Of a stretch of DNA of 64,000 bases, positions 52,105-60,235 are shown piece by piece. The notes below the pieces were generated by a model. It worked only from the letters and a program-made list of their open reading frames with translations. It searched no databases and was not told the DNA's origin. Origin of the DNA: Streptomyces sp. NWU339 (GTDB lineage: Bacteria; Actinomycetota; Actinomycetes; Streptomycetales; Streptomycetaceae). Made by a program: the position numbers and the translations under genes. The stretch spans positions 1 to 64,000 of the forward strand of contig NZ_QFRK01000042.1 of the NCBI RefSeq assembly GCF_003143855.1, in the 5' to 3' direction. Positions within the stretch are counted from its first letter, which is position 1, and each line of letters begins with the position of its first letter.

Positions 52105-53643
52105 TCAACCGCGCTGCGTGGGCGGGGGCACGTAGCGGAACTCGATGCCGCACAACAGCACCGTCTCGCCGGGGGAACAGACGATCTCGCGTTCCGGCCG
52201 GTCGGCGGTGCGGCAGCGCAGGAGAATGGGCGGCTGCTCGCGCAGCGGTCCCGGGACGCTCCTGATCCTCACCGATCCGTTGCTCTCCAGCAGCGGTGAG
52301 AGGTCCGCGGTGACCTCACGGCGCCCCTGCAGGGGGATCTGCACCTGCTGCCGGGCGTCGACCCCTTCGGCGGACACCAGGCCCCGCACCGGGCGGTACC
52401 GGCGCAACAGCCGGACGGTCACCAGGGCGAGGGCCAGCAGGAGGGTACCCAGCAGGGCGGCCCAGCGCACCGGGTCGACCGAGACCTGTGCCGTCCCCCG
52501 CACCGCCAGGGACTCCCCGGCGGGGGACGCGGCCAGCCGGGCCGGCCGGTCGACGAACCGCTCGGCGGCCCGCGCCACCGGCGTGCTCACCCGGCCGTCG
52601 ACGGACAGGTGCCAGGTCTCGGCCCGGGGGCCGCTCCCCCACCCCTTGCGATGAGCGGTGACGGAGCTCAGCACGAGGTCGATGTCGCGGGACTCCCCGG
52701 GCTTGAGGTCGACCGAGCGGGGCAGCTCACCGACCGGCTCGACGCCCTCGGGGAGCCCTTCGATCCGCAGGTCGCCGATCTGCACGGGCAGCGCGTCGGT
52801 GGTGGCGGTCAGCCGTACCCGGAGGTCGGGTCCGGCCGGCACCGACCCGTTCTCCGGCCTGTCCGGCCACGAGACGGACACCCCCTTGCCCTGGTCCCCG
52901 GCCACGGCGAGGGCGGCCTGCCGCAGGCGGGTGTCGTCCTGAGCCGCCGTCATCGCGGCCCGGGTCCGGGACCCCGACTCGTCCAGCATCCGGTAGCCGG
53001 GGAACACCTTGGCCAGGACGTCCTCGACCTCGGCGCCGGGGGCCAGGGCGATTCCGTAGCCGGTCAGGGTGCGGTCGGCGGGCAGTCCCGAGGCCTGCTT
53101 GCGCAGGGCGGACCAGCCGCTCGCGGAGAAGTCCCGGTACTTGGTGTCGTCGGGTGCGTGCAGTTGCGCGTCGGACAGCAGCAGTACCCCGCCGACGTCG
53201 GTGCCGGCTCTTTGCAGGCCGTCCAGCGCCTGTTCGAAGGCGCGCCCGAAGTTCGACGCGGAGCCGTCGGGGATGGCGGGCAGCGCCTCGTCGAGTTCCG
53301 CGAGCGCCTCGTCGCGGGAGACCATCTCGCAGGTGCGCGCACCGTCGCTGAAGGGGATCAGGCAGACCAGGTCCTCGGGGTGCAGGGACTTCAGGAAGGT
53401 GGGGAGCACCGCTCGGACCTTCGCGTACGAGCCGCCGTTCGCCATGGACTGCGAGGTGTCGACGGCGATCGCGTAGCTGGCCCCGCGGGTGCCCACCACC
53501 GTGTCCAGGAACTGCTCCAGATCACCGGCGTCCGCGGCCCGCGCGGGGGCGAACGGGCTCAGCGCGGGCCCCAGGGCGAGGAAGGCGGTGGCCAGTGCCG
53601 CGACGAGTGCGCGCCGGGCCGGCCGGGTGGGGTCGTCGTTCAT
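52105..53643 (-). CDS. Exported, membrane-anchored vWA-domain protein
   Basis: This 512-residue protein has a signal peptide (about 1-37, ending APARA). A von Willebrand A domain follows (about 45-235) with the MIDAS motif DTSQSM, LLLSDAQLH and a Thr/Ser loop. Then come a beta-rich region, a transmembrane helix (about 395-415, WAALLGTLLLALALVTVRLL) and a cytoplasmic C-terminal domain of about 90 residues. The MIDAS suggests metal-dependent protein binding outside the membrane. Its ATG overlaps the stop of the GAP1-like gene (ATGA). It is the last gene of the cluster. Confidence 0.85.
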   Translation of the reverse strand: MNDDPTRPARRALVAALATAFLALGPALSPFAPARAADAGDLEQFLDTVVGTRGASYAIAVDTSQSMANGGSYAKVRAVLPTFLKSLHPEDLVCLIPFSDGARTCEMVSRDEALAELDEALPAIPDGSASNFGRAFEQALDGLQRAGTDVGGVLLLSDAQLHAPDDTKYRDFSASGWSALRKQASGLPADRTLTGYGIALAPGAEVEDVLAKVFPGYRMLDESGSRTRAAMTAAQDDTRLRQAALAVAGDQGKGVSVSWPDRPENGSVPAGPDLRVRLTATTDALPVQIGDLRIEGLPEGVEPVGELPRSVDLKPGESRDIDLVLSSVTAHRKGWGSGPRAETWHLSVDGRVSTPVARAAERFVDRPARLAASPAGESLAVRGTAQVSVDPVRWAALLGTLLLALALVTVRLLRRYRPVRGLVSAEGVDARQQVQIPLQGRREVTADLSPLLESNGSVRIRSVPGPLREQPPILLRCRTADRPEREIVCSPGETVLLCGIEFRYVPPPTQRG

Positions 53644-56543
53644 CGGTCGCTGCTCCCTCTGTTCCACTTCTTGTGCTTGCGTGGCGTTCTCGGTGCCAGG
53701 TTGAAGATGGACATCAGCCGTATCCGCCGCAGCTCACGCACCCGGTGGCGGCGGTCCCTGAGCTCCCGCTTCGCCTCCCGGAACACCGGCCCGGCCAGCC
53801 ATCCGCCGCCGCTGTGGCCGGAGGCGTGGCCGGCCATGATCAGGCTCCTGATCTCGTGCAGGATGTCCGCGGTGAGGTCGACGCTGCACTGGTGATCGGT
53901 GAGCAGCGTGCGTTCCAGGTGGCCGAAGAGCGCGTCGCGTTCCTTTTCCGGGGCCCTCTCCCACCAGCGGCCGGTCAGTTCGAGTGCCCGGCGGCCCGCG
54001 CCGGAGCCCAGGTCGAGGGTGAAGGGCGCCCACGCCACCGCGATGTCCCGGGGGGAGCGGAGCTGCTGGACGGCCCCGGCGAGGACGTCCAGTGGGTGGG
54101 GTGCGTCGCCGGTCCGGTTGCCGGTGCCGATGACTGGCGGGCGCCCGCGGCCTTCGCGGGGTGCGGCCGCCGCCCCACCGGCGCCGGTCCCGGTGGCGGC
54201 CTCGGAGCCGGCCCCGGTCCCGGTGTGCTGTTCCAGGGCGGCCCGGTGCACGGCCTGGTTCTCCTGTGCCTGGCGGGCGGCCCGCAGTTGGGCGTTGTGG
54301 GCGGCTTCCTGATCGGCGAGGCGCCGGGCCTGGACGGCCCGGTCCGTCTCCAGGGCGGCCTGCCGTCGCCGCCATGCCTCGTTCCGGGCGTCGACGCGGC
54401 GGCGCAGTTTCTCCGCGGCCGCCTCGTCCGGCACCCGCAGCAGGGCCGTCAGCACGGTGGACTCGCCCTCCTTGCCCCAGGGTTCGCCGAGTACCGGCGT
54501 GGCGAGCTCCCTCACGAGCAGTGCCAGGAAGGGTGCCAGTCCCTCGTTCCGGAGGATGCCGTGCAGGCTCTGTGCGTAGGCGTGGCACGCCGACTCCCGC
54601 CACGGGGGCCCGGCGGCCGGGGCGCCCAGCAGGCAGCTCAGGACGTCGGCCCGCGCCCGGCAGTGCTGCCACACCTCCGTGTCGGTGGCGAGCAGGGTCC
54701 GCAAGGTGCCGCGCGCGTCCGGCCGGCCCGGGCGCGCCGGGGTCTGGACCGGGGGTTTCCGAGATCCGCCCCGGCCCCGGAAGGAAAGCCTGGAGGTGGC
54801 TCCGTCGTCGCCCGTTGGTCCGCTCTCCCCTCGTCCGGCGGCGACGGAACACAGTTGCGGCCACAGCCACCGGACGGCCTCGGCCGTCCAGTCGGGCCGC
54901 CCCGAACGGACGGTGGCGGTGAGCACGTGGAGGGCGTCCTCGGCAGTGGGACGCGGTTCGACGAGGGCCGCCTCTCTTCGTTCGCCCACCGGCAGCACCG
55001 CCCAGGCCCGCAGCCAGGCGGGGGCCTCGTGCGCGGTGGGCTCGAGCAGGGCCAGCCAGCCCGCGAGCCGCACGGGGTCGGCCGATTCCCGCACGAGCAC
55101 CTCGAGGGTGAGTCGGCGCGTGTCCCGGAGCACGCGCACGGCGTCGGCCCGGCCGTCGGCCGCCCTGCCCGGGCCCAGCAGGCACAGGCAGTCGGCCGCG
55201 TACCGCAGGCGCTGGGCGTCGGCCGGTTCCCCGCTGCCGGGCAGCAGCCACAGCACCTCGGCCTCCTTGCGGCACAGTTCGACCAGCCGCCAGAGCTCGT
55301 CCAGCCTGGCGCGGCACGAGGTGCTGTCCGCGGCGGCGGAGACACCGCTCAGCACCACGTTCAGCAGGGCCTCCGCCATCAGCGCGGACACCCGCGGTCC
55401 CGTCTTCTCGTGCACCCAGTGACGGCTCAGCGCGTCGTGCACCTCCCGGCCCCCGGGTTCGACGGCGTAGTCGATCCCGCACCTGACGAGCCGTAGGAAG
55501 CCCTCGGAGTCCGTTTCCTCGCCGTCCGTCAGGCTGTTCAGTCCTCTGGTCACCAGCTGCACGGACTGCTCCCCGGCCTCCACGGCGTGCACCGCGGCGC
55601 GGAAGGGGTCGAGCCGGTCGAGGACGCCCAGGACGGCCCCCGGGTCGGCCGGTGCGACGGAGGCGTCGAACTCACGCAGGCCGGCGGTGACCGCGTCGAA
55701 TCCCAGGCCCTCGATCAGGCGGGAGAGCCGTCGCCGGTACTCCTCCGGGGCGCCGGCCGGAACCTGCGGGAGGGTGCCCAGTTCGACGCAGCGGGCGGAC
55801 GGCGTGTGCGCCGGTCCGAAGGCCAGGTGGGTGTGCGGCTCGTCACCGCCGTCGACGCAGCTGCCCACGGCCAGCCCGCTGCGCACCCCGTACGGCAGGA
55901 AGCCGACGATCGCGTCGAACACGGCCAGCCGGGCCCTCGCGCCGAGGGAGCCGCCGCCGGTGATGACGACGGGACCGCCCTGCAGCAGGAGCGCGGCCAC
56001 GGCCGCGGCCCAGTGCACGGCCGCGGCCCACCGCCGATCGCTGTCGCCGGTGGTGCCGGGTACATGGTCGGCGATGGTCTCCAGGCCCTCCAGCAGGCCG
56101 TTGTCGGCCGGGGCGGGCACCTCCAACGGGATGGTCTCGTCGTGCTCCGGCGGCAGACGCAGGGAGGCCACGGCGTCCCACAGAGTGACGTACTCCGCCC
56201 GCCGGCGCACCAGTTCGGCGGATTCGAGCAGCACGTAGCGCGTCGGCGTGATGTCCCGGTTCGCGCCGTCGCGCAGGGTGGAGGGCTCCATCACGGAGAC
56301 GCCCGTCCACTGCTGGTCGGTGAAGGAGGTGAAGGACAGGCCCACCACGGAGACCCAGGGCAGCCGGTCGCGCGTGGCCGCCGCGGAGGGCGGGTTGCCG
56401 AGACTGGCGTCGGTGATGTAGTCGGAGAACGTGGCGCGGCGCCGTGCTCCCCCGGTGCAGCGCAGCACGTCGTACTCGTCCAGCGAACCGGCCTGTTTGC
56501 TGTACCAGGCCCACCATGCCTTCACGGTGAACGTGTCGTTCAC
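53640..56543 (-). CDS. GTPase-associated protein (GAP1-like, N2-M-C layout)
   Basis: This 967-residue protein starts at GTG 56543, overlapping the GTPase stop (GTGA). Its first ~300 residues (AWWAWYSKQAGSLDEYDVL, PWVSVVGLSFTSF, ALLLQGGPVVITG) resemble the GTPase-associated protein 1 N-terminal type-2 domain, and a long helical middle follows. At about 720-790 it has a coiled coil (KLRRRVDARNEAWRRRQAAL). The C-terminus is basic (about 920-967). The name is recalled from predicted conflict-system annotation and is not verified. It should bind the adjacent GTPase. Confidence 0.7.
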   Translation of the reverse strand: MNDTFTVKAWWAWYSKQAGSLDEYDVLRCTGGARRRATFSDYITDASLGNPPSAAATRDRLPWVSVVGLSFTSFTDQQWTGVSVMEPSTLRDGANRDITPTRYVLLESAELVRRRAEYVTLWDAVASLRLPPEHDETIPLEVPAPADNGLLEGLETIADHVPGTTGDSDRRWAAAVHWAAAVAALLLQGGPVVITGGGSLGARARLAVFDAIVGFLPYGVRSGLAVGSCVDGGDEPHTHLAFGPAHTPSARCVELGTLPQVPAGAPEEYRRRLSRLIEGLGFDAVTAGLREFDASVAPADPGAVLGVLDRLDPFRAAVHAVEAGEQSVQLVTRGLNSLTDGEETDSEGFLRLVRCGIDYAVEPGGREVHDALSRHWVHEKTGPRVSALMAEALLNVVLSGVSAAADSTSCRARLDELWRLVELCRKEAEVLWLLPGSGEPADAQRLRYAADCLCLLGPGRAADGRADAVRVLRDTRRLTLEVLVRESADPVRLAGWLALLEPTAHEAPAWLRAWAVLPVGERREAALVEPRPTAEDALHVLTATVRSGRPDWTAEAVRWLWPQLCSVAAGRGESGPTGDDGATSRLSFRGRGGSRKPPVQTPARPGRPDARGTLRTLLATDTEVWQHCRARADVLSCLLGAPAAGPPWRESACHAYAQSLHGILRNEGLAPFLALLVRELATPVLGEPWGKEGESTVLTALLRVPDEAAAEKLRRRVDARNEAWRRRQAALETDRAVQARRLADQEAAHNAQLRAARQAQENQAVHRAALEQHTGTGAGSEAATGTGAGGAAAAPREGRGRPPVIGTGNRTGDAPHPLDVLAGAVQQLRSPRDIAVAWAPFTLDLGSGAGRRALELTGRWWERAPEKERDALFGHLERTLLTDHQCSVDLTADILHEIRSLIMAGHASGHSGGGWLAGPVFREAKRELRDRRHRVRELRRIRLMSIFNLAPRTPRKHKKWNRGSSDR

Positions 56544-57706
56544 GGACGGCTCCCGTTCCGCATGCCGAGCAGCAGGGCCACCAGCGGGTCCATGACGTTG
56601 TACGGGCGGAGCGGGCCCACGATGCGGTACCCCCCGTCGACGACGTTGACGTTCCCGAAGCGGCGCAGGTCGATGGATCCGCCGGGCATGGTGCCGAACC
56701 CGATCGCCGAGGTGGTGAAGAAGTGGAGGCGCGCGGGATGGAAGTTGGCACGCAGGGTCTGCCCCACCAGTCGCATGGTGCTGCCGTGCAGGTCGTCGGC
56801 GAGCCAGTCGAAGAAACCGGCGGGGTCGGACACCACGGGCACGCCGTTCGGTCCGAGGTCGGTCCAGCCTCCGCGCCGGGCCCGGTCGAAGACCTCCGGG
56901 TCGTCGAACTTGGTGAGGCACACGGCCAGATGGTGCGGAAGATAGGGCCCGTCCAGCCGGTTCTCCTGCATGCAGAGCCGGGTGATCCGGGTCAGGGTGC
57001 CGTTGAGGTAGGCGAACGAGTCGCTGTCCTGCGCCTCGCGCAGCGGGTCGAAGAGATAGACGAGTCCCTGTGCCCTGGCCAGGTGATCTATGCTCCGGGC
57101 GGCGATGCCGTCGCTCCTGAGGTCCTCGTAGGCGCCGCCGGGCACGTCGAGCACGCTCAGCTCGAACTCCAGCCGGTTCGCGGGCCGCCTGCGCCACAGG
57201 CGGCGCCTGCCGAAGGCGGTACCGCTCAGGTCCCCGCGAAAGCGCCAGGCGTACGGGCGCACGGCCTGGGTGGCCGGGGGGAAGACCTTGTCGATCGCCA
57301 GCTTCCGCGCCGTCTCCACCAGAAACCTCTCCGACACGTCGTCGGAGGGCACCACCTGCCAGCGGCCGAACGGCCCGGCCGGATCGAGCGCGGCGAGCCG
57401 GAGGGCGCCCAGGAACGTGGTCTTGCCCGAGGCCGGGGAGCCCCAGACGCCGATCCGGGTCGACACCTCCCTGGTCTGCGGGGCGGGGGCGAACTCGACG
57501 GGTGCGGCGTGGGCCGGCTCGTTCTCGGCCTCCTCGACCTCCCCGTGCTGATCGGGTTTCTCAGCCCGCTCGTCCTGCTCGACCGGCGCGGCACGGATCT
57601 CGGATCGCCAGAGGTGTTCCATCGGCGCCGGCCCGGCTTCCCGGAAGCGGTCCGCCGACGACAGGGACGGTGGGAACCGGGTCTCGTCCGGATCTTTTTC
57701 AGTCAT
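56540..57706 (-). CDS. P-loop GTPase-like protein (double-GTPase family type)
   Basis: This 388-residue protein has an acidic disordered N-terminus (1-~80). The Walker A is GVWGSPASGKTT (about 86-97), a G3-like DVPGG comes at about 187-191, and a G4-like CLTKFDDP is at about 263-270. The end, VMDPLVALLLGMRNG, matches that of the second GTPase at the window edge. It is not a classical Ras-type GTPase. ATG 57706 overlaps the previous gene by 8 nt. Biochemical GTP use is inferred from the family. Confidence 0.75.
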   Translation of the reverse strand: MTEKDPDETRFPPSLSSADRFREAGPAPMEHLWRSEIRAAPVEQDERAEKPDQHGEVEEAENEPAHAAPVEFAPAPQTREVSTRIGVWGSPASGKTTFLGALRLAALDPAGPFGRWQVVPSDDVSERFLVETARKLAIDKVFPPATQAVRPYAWRFRGDLSGTAFGRRRLWRRRPANRLEFELSVLDVPGGAYEDLRSDGIAARSIDHLARAQGLVYLFDPLREAQDSDSFAYLNGTLTRITRLCMQENRLDGPYLPHHLAVCLTKFDDPEVFDRARRGGWTDLGPNGVPVVSDPAGFFDWLADDLHGSTMRLVGQTLRANFHPARLHFFTTSAIGFGTMPGGSIDLRRFGNVNVVDGGYRIVGPLRPYNVMDPLVALLLGMRNGSRP

Positions 57707-59969
57707 CGTGCTCACTGTCCTTCTGGCTGAGTGGTACCGCCGGCGAACCGAGTCGCGCGCCATGGCGGTGGGCGGGTCCGCGGACCGCCGGTCCGGTGGC
57801 CGGGTCGGTCAGCAGCCCGAGGGCTTCGGCGGGGCGGCCCAGGGCGCCGTTGACGCACGAGGCGACGTCGTCGGGTGTGTGTGTCCCGAGGGTGAACAGG
57901 TGGTCGCGGCCGAGGTCGCGCCAGATCTGCCGGAGCCGCTCACGGGTCCTGGGCCGCCAGCTTCCGGAGGTGTCCACGCCCGCCGTGTCGCGTACGCCGA
58001 TGACGGTCAGGTCGGGGCAGGTCACCGTACGCAGCCGGTCCAGGGCTTTCTCGTAGTCGTGCCGGTCGGGGCAGGGCAGGCTGAGGTCGGCCTGCTGACG
58101 GGCGGGGTGGGGCGGCCTGCGGGCCAGCACGAGCAGCAGGTGCCGGGCCCCGTCGCGCCAGTGCCGCCAGTGGGCGGCCGCGTGCAGGGCGTCCTCGAGC
58201 GGCGCACCGTAGTCGTGGCGTACGGGCCGTACGGGGAAGTGGCGGACCGCCTCGGCCGCCGCCTCGGCGGAGCCGGGACCCCAGAGGCTGAGGACGGACT
58301 CCCCACCGCGTTCCGCGCGCACGGGAAGGACCTTGTGGTCCTCGTATCCGACGATTCCGACCCGCAGGCCCTTCGGCTCGTCCCGGCCCTCCGGACCGCC
58401 CGTCCCCGCTGCACCTTGCGCACCGTGGCGGCCGGGCCCGGAGTCCGGGGGGAAGGCGTTCCCGAGTTGCCGGAGCACCGACCGCAGGAAGCGGACGCGG
58501 CGCTCGGACTCGTCCTCGGTGCCGCCGAGTTCGAGCAGCAGCAGCACATCGGCCGCGGCGGCTGCGGGCCCCGCTGCCCCGGCGGAGTGCGACGACGTCT
58601 GCCCGTTGCGGTCCTCGGGGAACAACTCCGGCTCTGTGAAACGAAGTTGCCCGTTGCTGTCGAGGGCCACCGTGACGGTGGTCCGGCCTCCCGGCCGCAC
58701 CCTCGCGCGTGCGGCGCGCAGCACCGGCCAGTCCTCGGCCCGGACTCCTTCCCTGGCCGCCACCAACGGCAGGGCGAAGACGCCCTGCCTCCTCCGGCCG
58801 ACGGGGACACCGGTGCCGGTGTCCGTACCGATGTGCGGATCCACTTCCGTGTCCGTACCCGTAGCCGCATCCCTGTCCGTGTCCGCCAACAGCTCGACGG
58901 AGGCGAACAGTTCGCCTTCCCGGGGCAGGGTCGTACCGCCCGGGAAGAGGATGCGGGCCTCGGCGGCCGTCCGCCGGGCCGGCGGACCGCCGCGGGCGGG
59001 ACGGGTGAGCAGGGCGTAGCCGTGCCGCAGCGGAACCCGACGGCAGACGCTCGCCACGATGTCGTCCAGGGTGCGCGTGTCGGAGGCGTCCAGCAGCATC
59101 CGGGCCGCCGCCGGCGCCCTGGTCGTCAGCGCCTGTGCCGCATAGCCCGGCCAGCGCCAGCCGTGGGCCTGGCCGACGAGGATCAGCGGCACCGCGCGGC
59201 CCTGGGCACGCGCGGCGTGCAGGGGGGCCAGCGTCGTCGCCAGCGCACGGTGGACGGCGGGCTCCCACGCCTCGTCGGTGGCCCGCGGCACCTCGTGGGT
59301 CCCGTAGGGGGGCGCGGCGCCGATGCCGCCGGCCAGCAGGAAGGCGCGTTCCGTCGTCGACGCGGGCAGCCAGGGCGCGGCGTCCGGCCACCGTACGTCA
59401 CCGCCCGGGGGGTCGTGCGTCCATCCGGTCCCCTGCGGGCAGCGGCCCAACTCCCGCAGGGCCAGCCCGGAGGCGGAGATCCCGAGGACACAGACCGCGT
59501 CGTACTCGCCGGCCGCGAGCGCGGTGAGCACGGACAGGGCGCCGGTGGGGCTGCCCGGGTCGGCGTCCTTCCGCTCAGCCGGGCCGAAGGGGTCGAGGGA
59601 GCCGAGCGGGCGGGGGGAGCGCGGACTGCCACCGGGCGCCGTTGCGGGGGCGCGGCGGATCAGGGGGCGCAGGCGGGTGTCGACGGTGCCGCCGGGCGGC
59701 ACACCGCGGGCCCGGCCGCTCGCCGTCAGGTGCCGGGTCGCGAGGACGGCCGCGGCCATGTCCCAGGACCAGCAGGCGGCGATCTCCGCGTCCCACGCCG
59801 TCGGCCCGACGGCCGCCGTCGTCCGCTCCCAGCCACAGGCCGTACATCGCCGCCCGGCATCGCCCGACCAGCAGACGGGGCAGTGGCCGGGTTGCGTGGC
59901 GTCGTCGTGCCCGAGGTCCGGGGGCCGTGGCCGGATGTGCTCGGGTCCGTCGCGGCGGACGCTCGTCAC
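57699..59969 (-). CDS. Zinc-ribbon protein with degenerate vWA-like domain
   Basis: This 756-residue protein has an N-terminal zinc ribbon (C30, C33, C42, C45 in CPVCWSGDAGRRCTACGW) and a middle region with no known fold (about 130-330; GALSVLTALAAGEYDAVCVL). A C-terminal segment (about 470-690) has vWA-like strands (DVLLLLELGGTEDESERRV, GLRVGIVGYEDHK, ARHLLLVLARRPPHP), but the MIDAS DxSxS is replaced by ELGGT. A low-complexity Thr/Asp/Gly repeat (TDTDTGTG-like, about 370-395) joins them. It starts at GTG, overlapping the small ORF upstream, and ends inside the GTPase gene. Confidence 0.6.
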   Translation of the reverse strand: MTSVRRDGPEHIRPRPPDLGHDDATQPGHCPVCWSGDAGRRCTACGWERTTAAVGPTAWDAEIAACWSWDMAAAVLATRHLTASGRARGVPPGGTVDTRLRPLIRRAPATAPGGSPRSPRPLGSLDPFGPAERKDADPGSPTGALSVLTALAAGEYDAVCVLGISASGLALRELGRCPQGTGWTHDPPGGDVRWPDAAPWLPASTTERAFLLAGGIGAAPPYGTHEVPRATDEAWEPAVHRALATTLAPLHAARAQGRAVPLILVGQAHGWRWPGYAAQALTTRAPAAARMLLDASDTRTLDDIVASVCRRVPLRHGYALLTRPARGGPPARRTAAEARILFPGGTTLPREGELFASVELLADTDRDAATGTDTEVDPHIGTDTGTGVPVGRRRQGVFALPLVAAREGVRAEDWPVLRAARARVRPGGRTTVTVALDSNGQLRFTEPELFPEDRNGQTSSHSAGAAGPAAAAADVLLLLELGGTEDESERRVRFLRSVLRQLGNAFPPDSGPGRHGAQGAAGTGGPEGRDEPKGLRVGIVGYEDHKVLPVRAERGGESVLSLWGPGSAEAAAEAVRHFPVRPVRHDYGAPLEDALHAAAHWRHWRDGARHLLLVLARRPPHPARQQADLSLPCPDRHDYEKALDRLRTVTCPDLTVIGVRDTAGVDTSGSWRPRTRERLRQIWRDLGRDHLFTLGTHTPDDVASCVNGALGRPAEALGLLTDPATGPAVRGPAHRHGARLGSPAVPLSQKDSEHDD

Positions 59970-60046
59970 GCGCGGCGTCCACGGGCCGGGGCGGGGTCAC
60001 CGCTCATGGCTGCCGGTCCGGTCTCCGGCCACCTGTCGCTGTTCAC
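59966..60046 (-). CDS. Small ORF (26 aa) coupled to the zinc-ribbon gene
   Basis: A GTG at 60046 follows CGAGGGGGGAACC, a strong ribosome-binding site. It encodes VNSDRWPETGPAAMSGDPAP followed by ARGRRA. The TGA overlaps the GTG of the zinc-ribbon gene (GTGA). It may be a true small protein or a translational leader. Its length prevents any family assignment. Confidence 0.45.
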   Translation of the reverse strand: MNSDRWPETGPAAMSGDPAPARGRRA

Positions 60047-60235
60047 GGTTCCCCCCTCGGACCGCAGTCCCCGCCACCGCCCCGGACCACAGAACCCCCG
60101 GTCACGGGCTGTGAGCTGAGAACGCGTCAGCGATCGTAGTGGGACTCTCACCCCTCTGTCAGAGGAAAAGGCAAAATCTCTCATTCTCGTTCCTGATATG
60201 CATGTACATCACCTGGTGTACGGGTATGACGGAGT
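60047..60235. promoter_or_regulatory. Gap inside the conflict-type cluster, with operator-like palindrome
   Basis: The only long gap (189 bp) in the minus-strand cluster lies between the kinase and the zinc-ribbon gene. An 18-bp imperfect palindrome GTACATCACC/TGGTGTAC (60204-60221, 7 of 9 pairs) is followed downstream (minus strand) by A/T-rich sequence with tttcctctgac. It probably holds an internal promoter for the zinc-ribbon to vWA genes. Confidence 0.45.

Noticed and set aside
56544..57197. N-terminal extension of the GAP1-like gene up to 57197
   Set aside because: The extra 218 residues lie entirely within the GTPase gene in another frame and are Arg/Ala-rich shadow. The GTGA overlap at 56540-56543 marks the real start.
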